Origin: JAPLDP01 sp964628285
Lineage (GTDB): Bacteria; Bacteroidota; Bacteroidia; Bacteroidales; JAGONC01
Assembly: GCA_964628285.1 (NCBI GenBank)
Contig: CAZVNP010000006.1
Coordinates: 35,479 to 99,478 of the forward strand
Direction: 5' to 3'
Length of the DNA: 64,000 bases
How positions within the stretch are numbered: position 1 is the stretch's first letter; each line of letters opens with the position of its first letter. The notes beneath the pieces are model-generated. The model made no database searches. It had not been told where the DNA came from and saw only the letters and a list, made by a program, of their open reading frames with translations. Shown here piece after piece: positions 39,097-48,765 of the stretch. The translations under genes and the position numbers were made by a program.

Positions 39097-39387
39097 ATGT
39101 GCATCCATATCCTCGAAAGAAGAAAATACATAAGGGCTTTCAGGCGTGCCGGCATCATAAATGAATGGAACGCCGCAGCACTGAAGGATCTGGGCCTGCA
39201 GCATTCACGTTGTTTTGAAAAGATGGTTAAACGGCGGATGATGGTGAGCTATGGCCTCAACAGATATTATTTGAATCTTCCCATCGTGGAGATGTACCGT
39301 GATACCAGAAATCATTTCATGAGGATCATCATCATCATCGTGGTGTTGTTCATTCTGGCCGTGGTAATAGCATGGCTCACCCGTTAG
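39097..39387 (+). CDS. Small basic protein with C-terminal membrane anchor
   Basis: Protein of 96 residues from ATG 39097 (longer in-frame starts would lie in front of the promoter). Residues 1-72 are basic and helical (ERRKYIRAFRRAG, KMVKRRMMVSYGLNRYYL); the last ~22 residues are one hydrophobic segment (IIIIIVVLFILAVVIAWL). Topology would be cytoplasmic body with a C-terminal tail anchor. No family recognised. It overlaps the 3' end of the convergent tadA by 4 bp. The codon pattern looks coding, but conservation is unknown. Confidence 0.6.
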   Translation: MCIHILERRKYIRAFRRAGIINEWNAAALKDLGLQHSRCFEKMVKRRMMVSYGLNRYYLNLPIVEMYRDTRNHFMRIIIIIVVLFILAVVIAWLTR

Positions 39388-39836
39388 TCCTCACGTTTTA
39401 TCCTGAAAAATTGCGTCACCAGCGAGGAACATTCTTTCTCCAATATTCCTGACACGATCGTTGTTTGCGGGTGCAATAAGGGTTGCCGGATCAATGTGTA
39501 CCCTTTTTTTTCATCCCTGGCGCCATAGACGAGGCGTCCGATGCGTGTCCAGGAGGCGGCAGCGGCACACATGACGCACGGCTCAAGGGTCACGTAAAGA
39601 GTGCACCCGGTCAGGTACTTGGCACCCAGAAAATGAGCGGCTGCACTCAGGGCCTGCATCTCGGCATGCGCCGTCGCATCCTGCAACCGCTCCGTCATAT
39701 TGTGAGCCCTCGCAATGATTTGACGATTGCACACAACGACAGCTCCCACAGGAACCTCATCATCGTCGAAAGCCTGGCGGGCCTCCTTTAAGGCTTCAGC
39801 CATGAAATATTCATCCGAAAAAAGTTGAACCATCAT
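39384..39836 (-). CDS. tadA: tRNA-specific adenosine deaminase
   Basis: Converts adenosine-34 of tRNA-Arg (anticodon ACG) to inosine. It has 150 residues with the cytidine/adenosine deaminase zinc motifs HAEMQAL (proton-shuttling Glu) and PCVMCAAA (PCxxC), and the opening FMAEALKEARQAFDDDEVPVGAVVV typical for TadA. Start ATG 39836, followed by a second ATG. It overlaps the small membrane protein gene tail-to-tail by 4 bp and is divergent from the atpBEFHAG operon with a 124-bp shared upstream region. Confidence 0.95.
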   Translation of the reverse strand: MMVQLFSDEYFMAEALKEARQAFDDDEVPVGAVVVCNRQIIARAHNMTERLQDATAHAEMQALSAAAHFLGAKYLTGCTLYVTLEPCVMCAAAASWTRIGRLVYGARDEKKGYTLIRQPLLHPQTTIVSGILEKECSSLVTQFFRIKRED

Positions 39837-39893
39837 CGGAACAAATTTGTTATATTAAGTCTGACGAACATAAACACATAATTTCAATTATTG

Positions 39894-39901
39894 TAAATTT
39901 G
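39894..39901 (+). promoter_or_regulatory. -7 box candidate for the atpBEFHAG operon
   Basis: TAAATTTG matches TAnnTTTG exactly, 60 bp before the atpB ATG in an AT-rich gap. The upstream -33 box is not clear, so this is a candidate only. Confidence 0.4.
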
Positions 39902-39960
39902 CAAAAATTTTTTATATATTCAACTGTCTCAATATTTAAAATAAAACCGAGAGGGCTTGC

Positions 39961-41091
39961 ATGAGTCGAAGGAGATATATTTTTTTCCTTGTACCGGTAT
40001 GTTTTATTTTTTTCTCTGTACCACGGCCTGTTCAGGCGCAGAGACAGGATAGCCTTATATCTCCTGCCCTCCACAAGGACCATGAAGAAATAGCCGGGAC
40101 AAAAGAGATATCGAATACCGGGGAGATGATCATTGAGCATATCCTCGACGCCCACGAATGGCATCTCTTCTCCCTGAATAAAAAGGAGGTGGTGATCCCC
40201 TTACCGGTTATTCTCTTTTATCACGGGCATCTGTATGCTTTCAGCTCGGCCCGTTTTCATCACGGCGAACAGCCATATAAAGGGTTTAAGCTGGAGACAG
40301 AGGGCAAGAACAAAGGCAAGATTGTCTGTACAGGGAATCCGGGTACTGCTGAAGCAGGTGAACAAACAGAAAAACCACTCGATTTATCCATTACCAAGGA
40401 TGTTATGTCGCTTTTTATCAGCGTCATCATACTTTGTGTTCTGTTTATCTCCGTCGGCCGTGCTTATCAAAAACGCAAGGATGAAGCTCCCCGTGGTTTT
40501 CAGTCGTTCATTGAGCCTGTCATCCTGTTTGTCAGGGAGTTGGCTATATCCTCCATAGGTGAGAAGAAATATGAAAAGTACCTGCCCTACCTGCTCACCC
40601 TGTTCTTTTTCATCTTCTTCAACAACTTATTCGGATTGATGCCTTTTTTCCCCGGAGGTGCCAATCTCACGGGCAATATCACGGTGACCATGGTCATGGC
40701 TATTTTTACTTTTATCATAACGACTTTTAGTGGCAACAGGAATTACTGGCTCGACATCTTCAATACCCCCGGCGTCCCATGGTGGCTCAAGGTACCGGTG
40801 CCGCTGATGCCCATTGTTGAAATCATCGGGGTGTTCACCAAACCCTTTATCCTGATGATTCGTCTCTTCGCCAACATAGCCGCCGGCCATATCGTGGTGT
40901 TCGGATTTATCAGCCTGATTTTTATTTTTGCCAATATGCACATTGGATTGGGGTATTCGGTTTCTGTTGTTTCGGTTTTATTTGCTGTTTTTATGGGATT
41001 GCTGGAGATGCTGGTGGCTTTTATCCAGGCGTATGTGTTCACGTTATTGTCGGCACTCTATTTTGGCATGGCCACTCAGGAACATCATTAG
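39961..41091 (+). CDS. atpB: F1Fo ATP synthase subunit a
   Basis: Membrane stator subunit forming the proton half-channels. It has 376 residues, the long Bacteroidota form: a signal-peptide-like start (RYIFFLVPVCFIFFSVPRPVQA), an extra N-terminal periplasmic domain of about 110 residues (HEWHLFSL), then the membrane domain from about residue 145. The essential arginine is in ILMIRLFANIAAGH, and the last helix region FIQAYVFTLLSALYFG is typical. First gene of the atpBEFHAG block; 57 bp separate it from atpE. Confidence 0.95.
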   Translation: MSRRRYIFFLVPVCFIFFSVPRPVQAQRQDSLISPALHKDHEEIAGTKEISNTGEMIIEHILDAHEWHLFSLNKKEVVIPLPVILFYHGHLYAFSSARFHHGEQPYKGFKLETEGKNKGKIVCTGNPGTAEAGEQTEKPLDLSITKDVMSLFISVIILCVLFISVGRAYQKRKDEAPRGFQSFIEPVILFVRELAISSIGEKKYEKYLPYLLTLFFFIFFNNLFGLMPFFPGGANLTGNITVTMVMAIFTFIITTFSGNRNYWLDIFNTPGVPWWLKVPVPLMPIVEIIGVFTKPFILMIRLFANIAAGHIVVFGFISLIFIFANMHIGLGYSVSVVSVLFAVFMGLLEMLVAFIQAYVFTLLSALYFGMATQEHH

Positions 41092-41115
41092 AATAAAACA
41101 TGTATCATGACATAG

Positions 41116-41409
<294 letters not shown>

Positions 41410-41497
41410 AAATGACAGGCAGGTTGTATTCCTTCGGTGCCTTTGTCATAAAAGGTGAAGGATCAGTCGTGTTTCATCTATTTAAATCAGTGGTAAT

Positions 41498-41992
41498 ATG
41501 GAACTTGTAAGTCCCTCTTTTGGACTCTTTTTCTGGATGACGATATCGTTCGGCCTACTTCTTTTTGTGCTGGGACGTTACGCCTGGAAACCCGTGATGA
41601 AAGCCCTTAAACACCGTGAACAACGTATCGATGAGGCCATTCATGAGGCCGACAGGACCAGGGAGGAAATGAAGCAACTCAAATCAAAGCACGAAGAATT
41701 GCTAAAACAGGCACAGGAAGAACGTGAAGCCATTCTGAGAGAGGCCAGGCACATAAAAGAAGCGATAATTGAAGAAGCCAAGGCCAAGGCAAATGAGGAA
41801 GCCGACCGGATTGTTGAGAATGCCAAGGAAAGAATCCATTTTGAAAAAATGGCCGCCATGACCGAGTTGAAAAATCAACTGGCACAGCTCTCCATTCAGA
41901 TCGCTGAGAAACTGATAAAGGAAGAATTATCAAAGGATGATAATCAAAAGGCATTGATGGATAAACTGATAGGCGAAGTGACCTTTAACTGA
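41498..41992 (+). CDS. atpF: F1Fo ATP synthase subunit b
   Basis: Peripheral stalk subunit of 164 residues: one N-terminal membrane helix (FWMTISFGLLLFVLGRYAWKP) followed by a long charged coiled coil (EREAILREARHIKEAIIEEAK). It holds the F1 head against rotation, with subunit delta. Length is normal. 88 bp after atpE and 23 bp before atpH. Confidence 0.95.
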   Translation: MELVSPSFGLFFWMTISFGLLLFVLGRYAWKPVMKALKHREQRIDEAIHEADRTREEMKQLKSKHEELLKQAQEEREAILREARHIKEAIIEEAKAKANEEADRIVENAKERIHFEKMAAMTELKNQLAQLSIQIAEKLIKEELSKDDNQKALMDKLIGEVTFN

Positions 41993-42015
41993 TTCATTGT
42001 TTAGCATCCGTATCC

Positions 42016-42573
42016 ATGAAAGAAACCGTATTAACCAGGAGATATGCCAGAGCGCTGTTTGATTTTGCCCGGGAACAGGATCTCCTGGAACCGGTCAGAG
42101 ACGACATGGATACCATCATAAAGGTATGTGAGGCCAACAAGGACTTCTTGCTGCTGCTGAGAAGCCCGGTCATTAAATCGGACAGGAAAATCGGCATCAT
42201 TCAAAAGGTATTTGGCACCGTGTTACGGGAGGTCACCCTCAGCTACCTCCGGATTATCACACGGAAACACAGGGAAGCTTATATCGCCGGGATTGCCCGT
42301 CAGTATATCGGCCTGTATAACGAATATAAGGGAGTGAAAGTGGCCCATTTGATTTCGGCGGCGAAAGTGGATGACGAATTAAGAAATAAGATACTGTCAT
42401 ACCTGCGAAAGCAAACCAATGCGAAAATTGAGCTTGTCGAGGAGGTCGATGAAAAGCTGATCGGCGGTTTCATTTTGCGTTTCGATGGAAAACAATATGA
42501 CGCCAGTATAGCAAAAAAGATACTGGAGCTGAGGAAAGATTTTGAGAAAAATGTATACATCAGAGGATTTTAA
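42016..42573 (+). CDS. atpH: F1Fo ATP synthase subunit delta
   Basis: Peripheral stalk cap of 185 residues linking subunit b to the top of F1. Typical opening [15 protein letters not shown] and the conserved C-terminal domain [22 protein letters not shown]. Start ATG 42016. It is in the operon between atpF and atpA, 23 bp from each. Confidence 0.95.
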   Translation: MKETVLTRRYARALFDFAREQDLLEPVRDDMDTIIKVCEANKDFLLLLRSPVIKSDRKIGIIQKVFGTVLREVTLSYLRIITRKHREAYIAGIARQYIGLYNEYKGVKVAHLISAAKVDDELRNKILSYLRKQTNAKIELVEEVDEKLIGGFILRFDGKQYDASIAKKILELRKDFEKNVYIRGF

Positions 42574-42596
42574 AAGACAATATAATATCAGGAGAT

Positions 42597-44198
42597 ATGG
42601 CGGATATCAAACCAGCAGAAGTGTCTGCTATTTTACGGCAACAGCTTGCCGGTTTCAGTGAGGCGACGGAGCTTGAGGAGGTGGGGAAAGTCCTGGAAGT
42701 CGGTGACGGCATCGCCCGCATCTACGGTTTATTAAATGCTCAGGCGGGCGAGCTCGTTGAATTTGAGAAAAACGGCCTGCAGGGTATCATACTCAACCTG
42801 GAAGAGGATAATGTGGGTGTGGTGCTGCTGGGTGAGTCACAGGATATAGGTGAAGGCGACCTGGTGAAACGGACCCGGCGCATCGCCTCCATCGGGGCGG
42901 GTGAATGTCTCCTTGGCCGTGTCATCAATACGTTGGGTGTGCCCATCGACGGTAAAGGTGATATCGTCGGCGAACGCTTCGAGATGCCCTTTGAGCGCAA
43001 AGCACCGGGGGTTATCTTCAGGCAGCCCGTCAACGAAGCGTTGCAGACAGGTATCAAAGCCATTGATGCGATGATACCCATCGGCCGGGGCCAGAGGGAG
43101 CTGATCATTGGTGACCGCTCGACGGGAAAGACGGCCATAGCCATCGACACCATCATCAACCAGCGGGAGAATTACGAGAAAGGTAAACCCGTATACTGCA
43201 TTTATGTGGCCGTGGGCCAGAAGGGCTCCTCGGTGGCCAGCATTCATAAAACCCTTGAGGATAAAGGTGCCATGCCCTATACCGTCATCATCTCGGCCAC
43301 GGCGTCCGATCCGGCGGCCATGCAGTTCTATGCTCCTTTTGCAGGAGCGGCCATAGGTGAGTATTTCAGGGATACAGGCCGTCCTGCCCTGATCATTTAT
43401 GACGATCTCTCCAAGCAGGCGGTGGCGTACCGTGAAGTATCGCTGTTGCTGCGGCGTCCGCCCGGACGTGAGGCATACCCCGGTGATATTTTTTACCTTC
43501 ATTCAAGGCTGCTGGAGAGAGCGGCGCGGATCATCTCGTCGGATGACATTGCCGGGAAGATAAACGACCTCCCCGAGTCGATCCGGCCGCAGGTCCGCGG
43601 AGGAGGATCGCTCACCGCCCTGCCTATCATCGAGACGCAGGCCGGCGACATCTCGGCATACATCCCTACCAATGTCATTTCCATCACGGATGGACAGATA
43701 TTTCTTGAAACGAACCTGTTCAATGCCGGCATCCGTCCCGCCATCAATGTCGGCATATCCGTTTCTCGCGTCGGCGGCTATGCCCAGATCAAATCCATGA
43801 AGAAAGTCGCCGGAACACTTAAACTTGACCAGGCCCAGTATCGTGAACTGGAGGCTTTTGCTAAATTCGGCTCCGAGCTGGACGCCGCCACACAGTTTGT
43901 CCTCGACAAAGGGGCCAGGAATGTGGAGATTCTCAAACAGGATCAGTATGCTCCCATGCCTGTCGATCAGCAGATCGCCATCATTTACTGCGGCACACGC
44001 GGCCTGCTGCAGAAAGTACCCGTGGATAGAATAAGCGACTTTGTAACGGAATATATCCATATCATGAAACAGGAACATTCCGGTGTACTGAAAAATCTGG
44101 CGGATGGACAGATCGGGGATGAGGATATGAAAATCATGGAAACCACGGCAAAGACATTAACTAATAAGTATATCAAACATACGGATATAAAAACATGA
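42597..44198 (+). CDS. atpA: F1Fo ATP synthase subunit alpha
   Basis: Non-catalytic nucleotide-binding subunit of the F1 head, 533 residues. The Walker A motif is GDRSTGKT, followed by the conserved [16 protein letters not shown] region and the [20 protein letters not shown] loop with the Walker B aspartates; [19 protein letters not shown] is also diagnostic. Start ATG 42597. It forms the hexamer with AtpD, which is encoded 24 kb away on the opposite strand. Confidence 0.97.
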   Translation: MADIKPAEVSAILRQQLAGFSEATELEEVGKVLEVGDGIARIYGLLNAQAGELVEFEKNGLQGIILNLEEDNVGVVLLGESQDIGEGDLVKRTRRIASIGAGECLLGRVINTLGVPIDGKGDIVGERFEMPFERKAPGVIFRQPVNEALQTGIKAIDAMIPIGRGQRELIIGDRSTGKTAIAIDTIINQRENYEKGKPVYCIYVAVGQKGSSVASIHKTLEDKGAMPYTVIISATASDPAAMQFYAPFAGAAIGEYFRDTGRPALIIYDDLSKQAVAYREVSLLLRRPPGREAYPGDIFYLHSRLLERAARIISSDDIAGKINDLPESIRPQVRGGGSLTALPIIETQAGDISAYIPTNVISITDGQIFLETNLFNAGIRPAINVGISVSRVGGYAQIKSMKKVAGTLKLDQAQYRELEAFAKFGSELDAATQFVLDKGARNVEILKQDQYAPMPVDQQIAIIYCGTRGLLQKVPVDRISDFVTEYIHIMKQEHSGVLKNLADGQIGDEDMKIMETTAKTLTNKYIKHTDIKT

Positions 44199-44232
44199 CG
44201 TCATCTCGTCATGATAACACTCATGAATATCC

Positions 44233-45117
44233 ATGGCAAACTTAAAAGAGGTTAGGAACAGGATCGCATCTGTAAAGTCAACGCAACAGATCACCAGTGC
44301 CATGAAGATGGTGGCAGCCTCCAAGCTGAGGAAGGCGCAACAGGCCATCGTGCAGCTCCGGCCTTGGGCCGCCAAGTTACAGGATATACTTCAGAACGTG
44401 AGTGCTGCCCTCGAGAACACCGGCGATAACATCTATGCCGATAACAGGGAGGTAAAACGTCTCCTCCTGGTGCCTTTCACTTCCAACCGCGGTCTCTGTG
44501 GCGCGTTTAATTCCAACGTCATCAAAATCACCAACGACCGGATCAGATATTATACCTCAACCCTGAAAGATGGTCATGTGAGCATCATGACGGTGGGGAA
44601 ATATGCCACCGATCATTACAAAAGAAACAACATCAAAGTGGAAGAATCATACGACCATCTTTACAATGATCTTTCCTTTGATAATGTGATGACCCTGGCG
44701 CAAAAACTGATGCTTGAATATAGGGAAGGTAAATACGACATGATCTTACTGATCTATAACCGGTTCCGGAATGCCGTCATCCAGAAGCTGGTAGTCGAGC
44801 AATTCCTTCCGGTAAAGATCGAGGGGGCACATGCCATGGAGGTTAAGACAGGTCATGTGGATTACATCTTTGAACCGTCAAGGGAGATCATCTTAACGGA
44901 ACTCATTCCCAAGACGTTAAAGATACAGTTTTATAAAGCCATCCTCGATTCCTTTGCTTCCGAGCAGGGTGCCAGGATGACCGCCATGCACCAGGCCACC
45001 GATAATGCCAATGAATTGCTCAGGGAACTCAGGCTTTCATACAATAAAGCCCGGCAGGCTGCCATCACAAAAGAACTCCTTGAAATCATCACCGCAGCCG
45101 AAGCACTTAAAGGGTGA
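44233..45117 (+). CDS. atpG: F1Fo ATP synthase subunit gamma
   Basis: Central rotor shaft of 294 residues. The N-terminal helix MANLKEVRNRIASVKSTQQI with ITSAMKMVAASKLRKA is the gamma signature, and the C-terminal helix contains MHQATDNANELLRELRLSYNKARQA. Start ATG 44233, 34 bp after atpA. Last gene of the atpBEFHAG block. Confidence 0.96.
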   Translation: MANLKEVRNRIASVKSTQQITSAMKMVAASKLRKAQQAIVQLRPWAAKLQDILQNVSAALENTGDNIYADNREVKRLLLVPFTSNRGLCGAFNSNVIKITNDRIRYYTSTLKDGHVSIMTVGKYATDHYKRNNIKVEESYDHLYNDLSFDNVMTLAQKLMLEYREGKYDMILLIYNRFRNAVIQKLVVEQFLPVKIEGAHAMEVKTGHVDYIFEPSREIILTELIPKTLKIQFYKAILDSFASEQGARMTAMHQATDNANELLRELRLSYNKARQAAITKELLEIITAAEALKG

Positions 45118-45210
45118 GCCGGCGTTTGTCCGGTACTTCCGGCATGACCGGAGAAATTTTGAAACCGTTTATTTTCAGAAACGTCATGGTATGTTCCGGA
45201 CATAACTGAC

Positions 45211-47190
45211 ATGAAAAAAAATAAAAAAACCGCACCCCCGTTAAAAGATTCCCTCGACCGTCTGGACTCGTTCCTGGTGCGTCATAGCCGGCATTTCCTG
45301 TGGCCGTCGCTATTCCTGGCTTTGCTCTTTTCATTCCTGGTCATGGACATGAAAATAAGCATGGGTGGTGACGATGCCACCTATATCGTCAAAAGCTGGG
45401 ATTTCATCCATCATTTCCGCTATCCTTCTTTTCAGGGCCCTTTATATCCGGTGGTTCTCAGCCCTTTCATCCTGATCTTCGGCATCCGCATTTTTCTTTT
45501 GAAGATGCTCTCTTTTATCTTTTTGACGGGATTTATCTTCTTCTTCTATAAATCCTATCACCGTCATGTGCCTTCTGTTTTGCTTCTTCCGGTTGTCATC
45601 ATGATCTCGGTCTGTGGCGCCTTTTTATTTTACGGTTCCCAGATCTATTCCGAGGCATTCTTTATGTTTCTTCAGATCCTGTTGTTTTATTTTTTTTTCA
45701 GGTATTTCATTTCGGATGAAGTCCAGAAATTGCGTTTATCAACGGGATATAAATATTATTTAGTGGTTGCACTGTTGCTGCTTCTTTCGGCTCTGGGCCG
45801 GAGCATAGGCTATGCCGCAATCGTTGCCGTCATTTTGTATTTTGTTGTTACACGGCAATGGAAGCCCATGTTGTGGATGGCGCTGAGCTTTGTCCTTTTA
45901 AGCCTGACATTCGGGGCCCTTAAGCTCCTGCTATGGCATGAAACAGGCTTTCAGATCCAGTCACAAACCCAGAATTTGTTGTTAAAAAACTGGTATAATC
46001 CGGCTTATGGGATGGAAACGGCAGGTGGTTTCCTAAAGAGGATCCTTGAGAACTCGAACCTGTACATCTCCCAGGATTTTTACGGTTTTTTAGGCTTACG
46101 TAGTGATAATGCCCCGGTCTCACCGGTTCTTACGGTATTGACTTATATATTATTCGGATTAGCTTTTTTCTGGGCCTGGCGCAAGAACCGTTATTTACTT
46201 TTTACGGGAATATACCTGGTGGTGATGGTAGGCGTCACCTTTATCTTGCTGCAAAGCATGTGGCATCAGTACCGGATGGTGGTCATTTATTTTCCGATGA
46301 TGATGCTGTTTCTGCTGTCAGGACTATATTATCTTTTTAAGATACAAGCGTTGAAGCGCCTAAGGTTTTTGCTCATCATCCTGATGCTATTAATGACTGT
46401 AACCACTTTCATTAAGACAACGAAAATGGCACAGCTGAACAACCCGTCGTTGAAAGCCTATCTCACAGGCGATGACCTTTACGGTTACACACCTGATTAT
46501 GTGAATTACATCAGGATGAGCCGATGGGCCGCCAAACAGGTGCCTGAAGATCAAATAATTGCAGCCCGCAAGTCATCCATATCATTTGTTTATACCAACG
46601 GTCGTCAGTTCGAACCCATTTATACCATCCCCGCTACTGAAGCCGACGATTACGTGAAAAAGATGAACAGACTGCAACAGCATTACATCGTGGCAGATGT
46701 CACCGAATTGCAGAAGGTCGATTATTTTAAGCCTTACGGGATCAATCTCTGGCCTTACACCGATGCTCTGCTTACCGGTCTGGAGTACGATCAAAGCGGC
46801 CTTGGGAAAAATACATTCAACTATTGTGTGTTTATTCTTCCCGACACATTGGAACAAATAATGGTTCCGATCCTTAAAGAGCGTGGTGTGGCCTTCGACA
46901 CCGATATGAACACCTGTATATCCCGGTTAAGGGATCAGGGTAAGGGTTTTGTCATTTATGAACCGGATGTGCTGGTCGCCAGTCTCAGGAACAGGAACAT
47001 CAGCTATCTTATTCTGGCCAGTCTCCGCCGGACACCGACAGCAAAAACCAATCTGACCATCAATACCATCGAGAGGTATGTCAACATCATACAGATTAAA
47101 TATCCCGGACTTTTCACCAAAGTCATGCAATATGGTAAGAACGAGGAGGAACCCGCTCTGCTGGTAAAGATCAATTACGACCGGATGTGA
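45211..47190 (+). CDS. GT-C membrane glycosyltransferase (GT39/ArnT-like)
   Basis: Protein of 659 residues with about 11-12 membrane helices over the first ~420 residues and a soluble C-terminal domain of about 230 residues. The first periplasmic loop carries the GT-C acidic motif in GGDDATYIVKSWDF. Such enzymes use lipid-linked sugar donors to modify lipid A, proteins or other glycans in the periplasm; donor and acceptor are unknown here. The 3' end overlaps the convergent DUF3109 gene by 20 bp. No other glycan genes nearby. Confidence 0.8.
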   Translation: MKKNKKTAPPLKDSLDRLDSFLVRHSRHFLWPSLFLALLFSFLVMDMKISMGGDDATYIVKSWDFIHHFRYPSFQGPLYPVVLSPFILIFGIRIFLLKMLSFIFLTGFIFFFYKSYHRHVPSVLLLPVVIMISVCGAFLFYGSQIYSEAFFMFLQILLFYFFFRYFISDEVQKLRLSTGYKYYLVVALLLLLSALGRSIGYAAIVAVILYFVVTRQWKPMLWMALSFVLLSLTFGALKLLLWHETGFQIQSQTQNLLLKNWYNPAYGMETAGGFLKRILENSNLYISQDFYGFLGLRSDNAPVSPVLTVLTYILFGLAFFWAWRKNRYLLFTGIYLVVMVGVTFILLQSMWHQYRMVVIYFPMMMLFLLSGLYYLFKIQALKRLRFLLIILMLLMTVTTFIKTTKMAQLNNPSLKAYLTGDDLYGYTPDYVNYIRMSRWAAKQVPEDQIIAARKSSISFVYTNGRQFEPIYTIPATEADDYVKKMNRLQQHYIVADVTELQKVDYFKPYGINLWPYTDALLTGLEYDQSGLGKNTFNYCVFILPDTLEQIMVPILKERGVAFDTDMNTCISRLRDQGKGFVIYEPDVLVASLRNRNISYLILASLRRTPTAKTNLTINTIERYVNIIQIKYPGLFTKVMQYGKNEEEPALLVKINYDRM

Positions 47191-47725
47191 GTTTCCTGTA
47201 CCACTTTTCTCCATATTTTCTTATCAGCGCCTCTTTCACAAACCGGCAGAGGCGGATGTCTTTTTTTTTACCGTTGGTTAAGGCGCAGGAGCAAATATAC
47301 CATGCATGATAGTTCAGCAGGTCATAACCGTTGGCCCGGCTGATCCTGATGGGATACAAATGGCAGGAAAGCGGTTTGCGGAAAGGTATTTTGTTTTCGA
47401 GATAGGCTTTTTCAATGGCACAACGTGCATTTTCACCTTCAAAGAAAACAAATGCACATTCCTTGTCATGAATGAGGGGTGTTACGAGCTGACCTTCAGG
47501 ATCATAGTCAAAGACGCCGTTTTTACGGATGTGGCTGACTCCTTCCGGGGTCATGAAAGGCTCTATGGCCGGAAGATAATCGGCCAGGGTGGCGACTTCA
47601 TCGGACTCCAGCGGTGCTCCGGCATCACCTTCCACGCAGCATGCGCCGTGACATGCGTGGATATTGCACGCGAAACGCAGCTTCATGACCTCGTCGGAAA
47701 CGATGGTATGGTCGATAATGATCAT
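47171..47725 (-). CDS. DUF3109 cysteine-cluster protein
   Basis: Protein of 184 residues from ATG 47725 (MIIIDHTIVSDEVMKLRFACN); an in-frame ATG at 47755 adds 10 residues. It belongs to DUF3109, a YkgJ-like family common in Bacteroidota. Cysteines likely to bind an iron-sulphur cluster or zinc are in FACNIHACHGACC, HDKECAFV, NARCAIEKA, LSCHLYPI, YICSCAL and RLCRF. No signal peptide. The function is unknown. It is downstream of the NUDIX gene in the same direction (26 bp), and convergent with the glycosyltransferase. Confidence 0.88.
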   Translation of the reverse strand: MIIIDHTIVSDEVMKLRFACNIHACHGACCVEGDAGAPLESDEVATLADYLPAIEPFMTPEGVSHIRKNGVFDYDPEGQLVTPLIHDKECAFVFFEGENARCAIEKAYLENKIPFRKPLSCHLYPIRISRANGYDLLNYHAWYICSCALTNGKKKDIRLCRFVKEALIRKYGEKWYRKLTSGRN

Positions 47726-47751
47726 CTTTATGCACCTTCCTGCCGGCAGGT

Positions 47752-48186
47752 TCACTTAAACTTATATTGTTTCAGCGCCATTTTCATTATCGCGGAATGG
47801 TCAAAGGCCAGCTTTGGCATAATGTCGATAGGGAACCATTGAGCCTGGCGCGCATCATCGCCGGCACGTGCCACGTCGGTGGGGGAGGCCATGCCTGTGA
47901 ACACCACCGATACCACCCTGAAGCGCGGATCACGGTCAAGGGCGCTGAAAGCACGGAATTGTGTCAGGTCAATGCCGGTCATTCCTGTCTCTTCCTGTAA
48001 TTCACGGGCTACGGCCTCTTCGAGGGTCTCTTCCATGTCAACAAAACCGCCTGGCAAGGCCCACATACCCTCGAAAGGAGGATGGCCACGCTGGATGAGC
48101 AGGACGTATACGCGTTTTTGTTCCTTTTTGAAGATGATGGCATCAACCGACAAAGCCGGCCTGGGATAGTCGTAAGTATATGGCAT
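47752..48186 (-). CDS. NUDIX hydrolase
   Basis: Protein of 144 residues from ATG 48186. The Nudix box is complete: GGFVDMEETLEEAVARELQEETG, here split as GGFVDMEETLEEAV and ARELQEETGM, with the REL/EE metal-binding Glu residues. It opens with YDYPRPALSVDAIIF like ADP-ribose or nucleotide-sugar pyrophosphatases of Bacteroidota. Substrate unknown. It lies 16 bp downstream of umuD, in the position where umuC is normally found, and 26 bp upstream of the DUF3109 gene. Confidence 0.9.
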   Translation of the reverse strand: MPYTYDYPRPALSVDAIIFKKEQKRVYVLLIQRGHPPFEGMWALPGGFVDMEETLEEAVARELQEETGMTGIDLTQFRAFSALDRDPRFRVVSVVFTGMASPTDVARAGDDARQAQWFPIDIMPKLAFDHSAIMKMALKQYKFK

Positions 48187-48202
48187 GATCGTTAATTTTC
48201 TG

Positions 48203-48649
48203 TCAGAGTTTATGAATGGCAAAGGTCACCACACCCCATATCTTGAAGTCCATGTCGGGGGTGATTTCAATGGCTTTGTAACCTTCGCTCTCAGGCTGAA
48301 GAAAGAAGCTCTTTCCTTTTTTGATGATCCTTTTTACCGTGAATTCCCCGTCGATCACCCCGACGACTATTTTGCCGTCCATGGGTTCGAGCGAGCGGTC
48401 CACCACAAGCAAATCATCATCGAAAATGCCGGCCCGGATCATGGAATGACCGTGCACCTTCACCAGAAAGGTCGCCGGCTGGTTCTTTATAAGGTATTCG
48501 TTCAGATCCAGTTTCTTGTCGATAAAATCTTCCGCCGGCGATGGAAAACCGGCCGAAATGCGGGTCGTATGCAAAGGCAGCTCGGCATGGGCCGAAAGAT
48601 CGGGTTTCCATACCTCATGCGGGCCGGACTTGGGTGTTGTGCGATCCAT
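48203..48649 (-). CDS. umuD: UmuD-like self-cleaving SOS protein (S24 peptidase)
   Basis: Protein of 148 residues, the usual UmuD length, with no LexA DNA-binding domain. The cleavage site Ala33-Gly34 is in ISAGFPSPAED, the nucleophile Ser69 in VHGHSMIRAG and the general base Lys106 in FTVKRI, so autoproteolysis should work. UmuD after RecA-stimulated cleavage partners UmuC in the error-prone polymerase V. No umuC follows; the next gene is a NUDIX hydrolase, so any partner polymerase must lie elsewhere. Start ATG 48649. No SOS operator was identified. Confidence 0.93.
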   Translation of the reverse strand: MDRTTPKSGPHEVWKPDLSAHAELPLHTTRISAGFPSPAEDFIDKKLDLNEYLIKNQPATFLVKVHGHSMIRAGIFDDDLLVVDRSLEPMDGKIVVGVIDGEFTVKRIIKKGKSFFLQPESEGYKAIEITPDMDFKIWGVVTFAIHKL

Positions 48650-48714
48650 GGGGAATAAACGTGTGGTTACGCCGCTAAATTACGATTTTAATCCCAATCG
48701 GCATGATATGAAAT

Positions 48715-48738
48715 AAAAAACCCCGCCTCACGGCGGGG
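48715..48738 (-). terminator. Intrinsic terminator of the TonB-domain gene
   Basis: A 7-bp GC stem CCCCGCC (48721-48727) / GGCGGGG (48732-48738) with loop TCAC, followed on the minus strand by six T residues (48715-48720) and then ATTT. This is a textbook Rho-independent terminator 27 bp past the stop of the minus-strand TonB-domain gene. Confidence 0.85.
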
Positions 48739-48765
48739 TGAAATATATGGAAAACAGGGGAAAGG

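Noticed and set aside
42837..43502. 221-residue minus-strand frame inside atpA
   Set aside because: Antisense to the highly conserved Walker region of atpA; no independent support.
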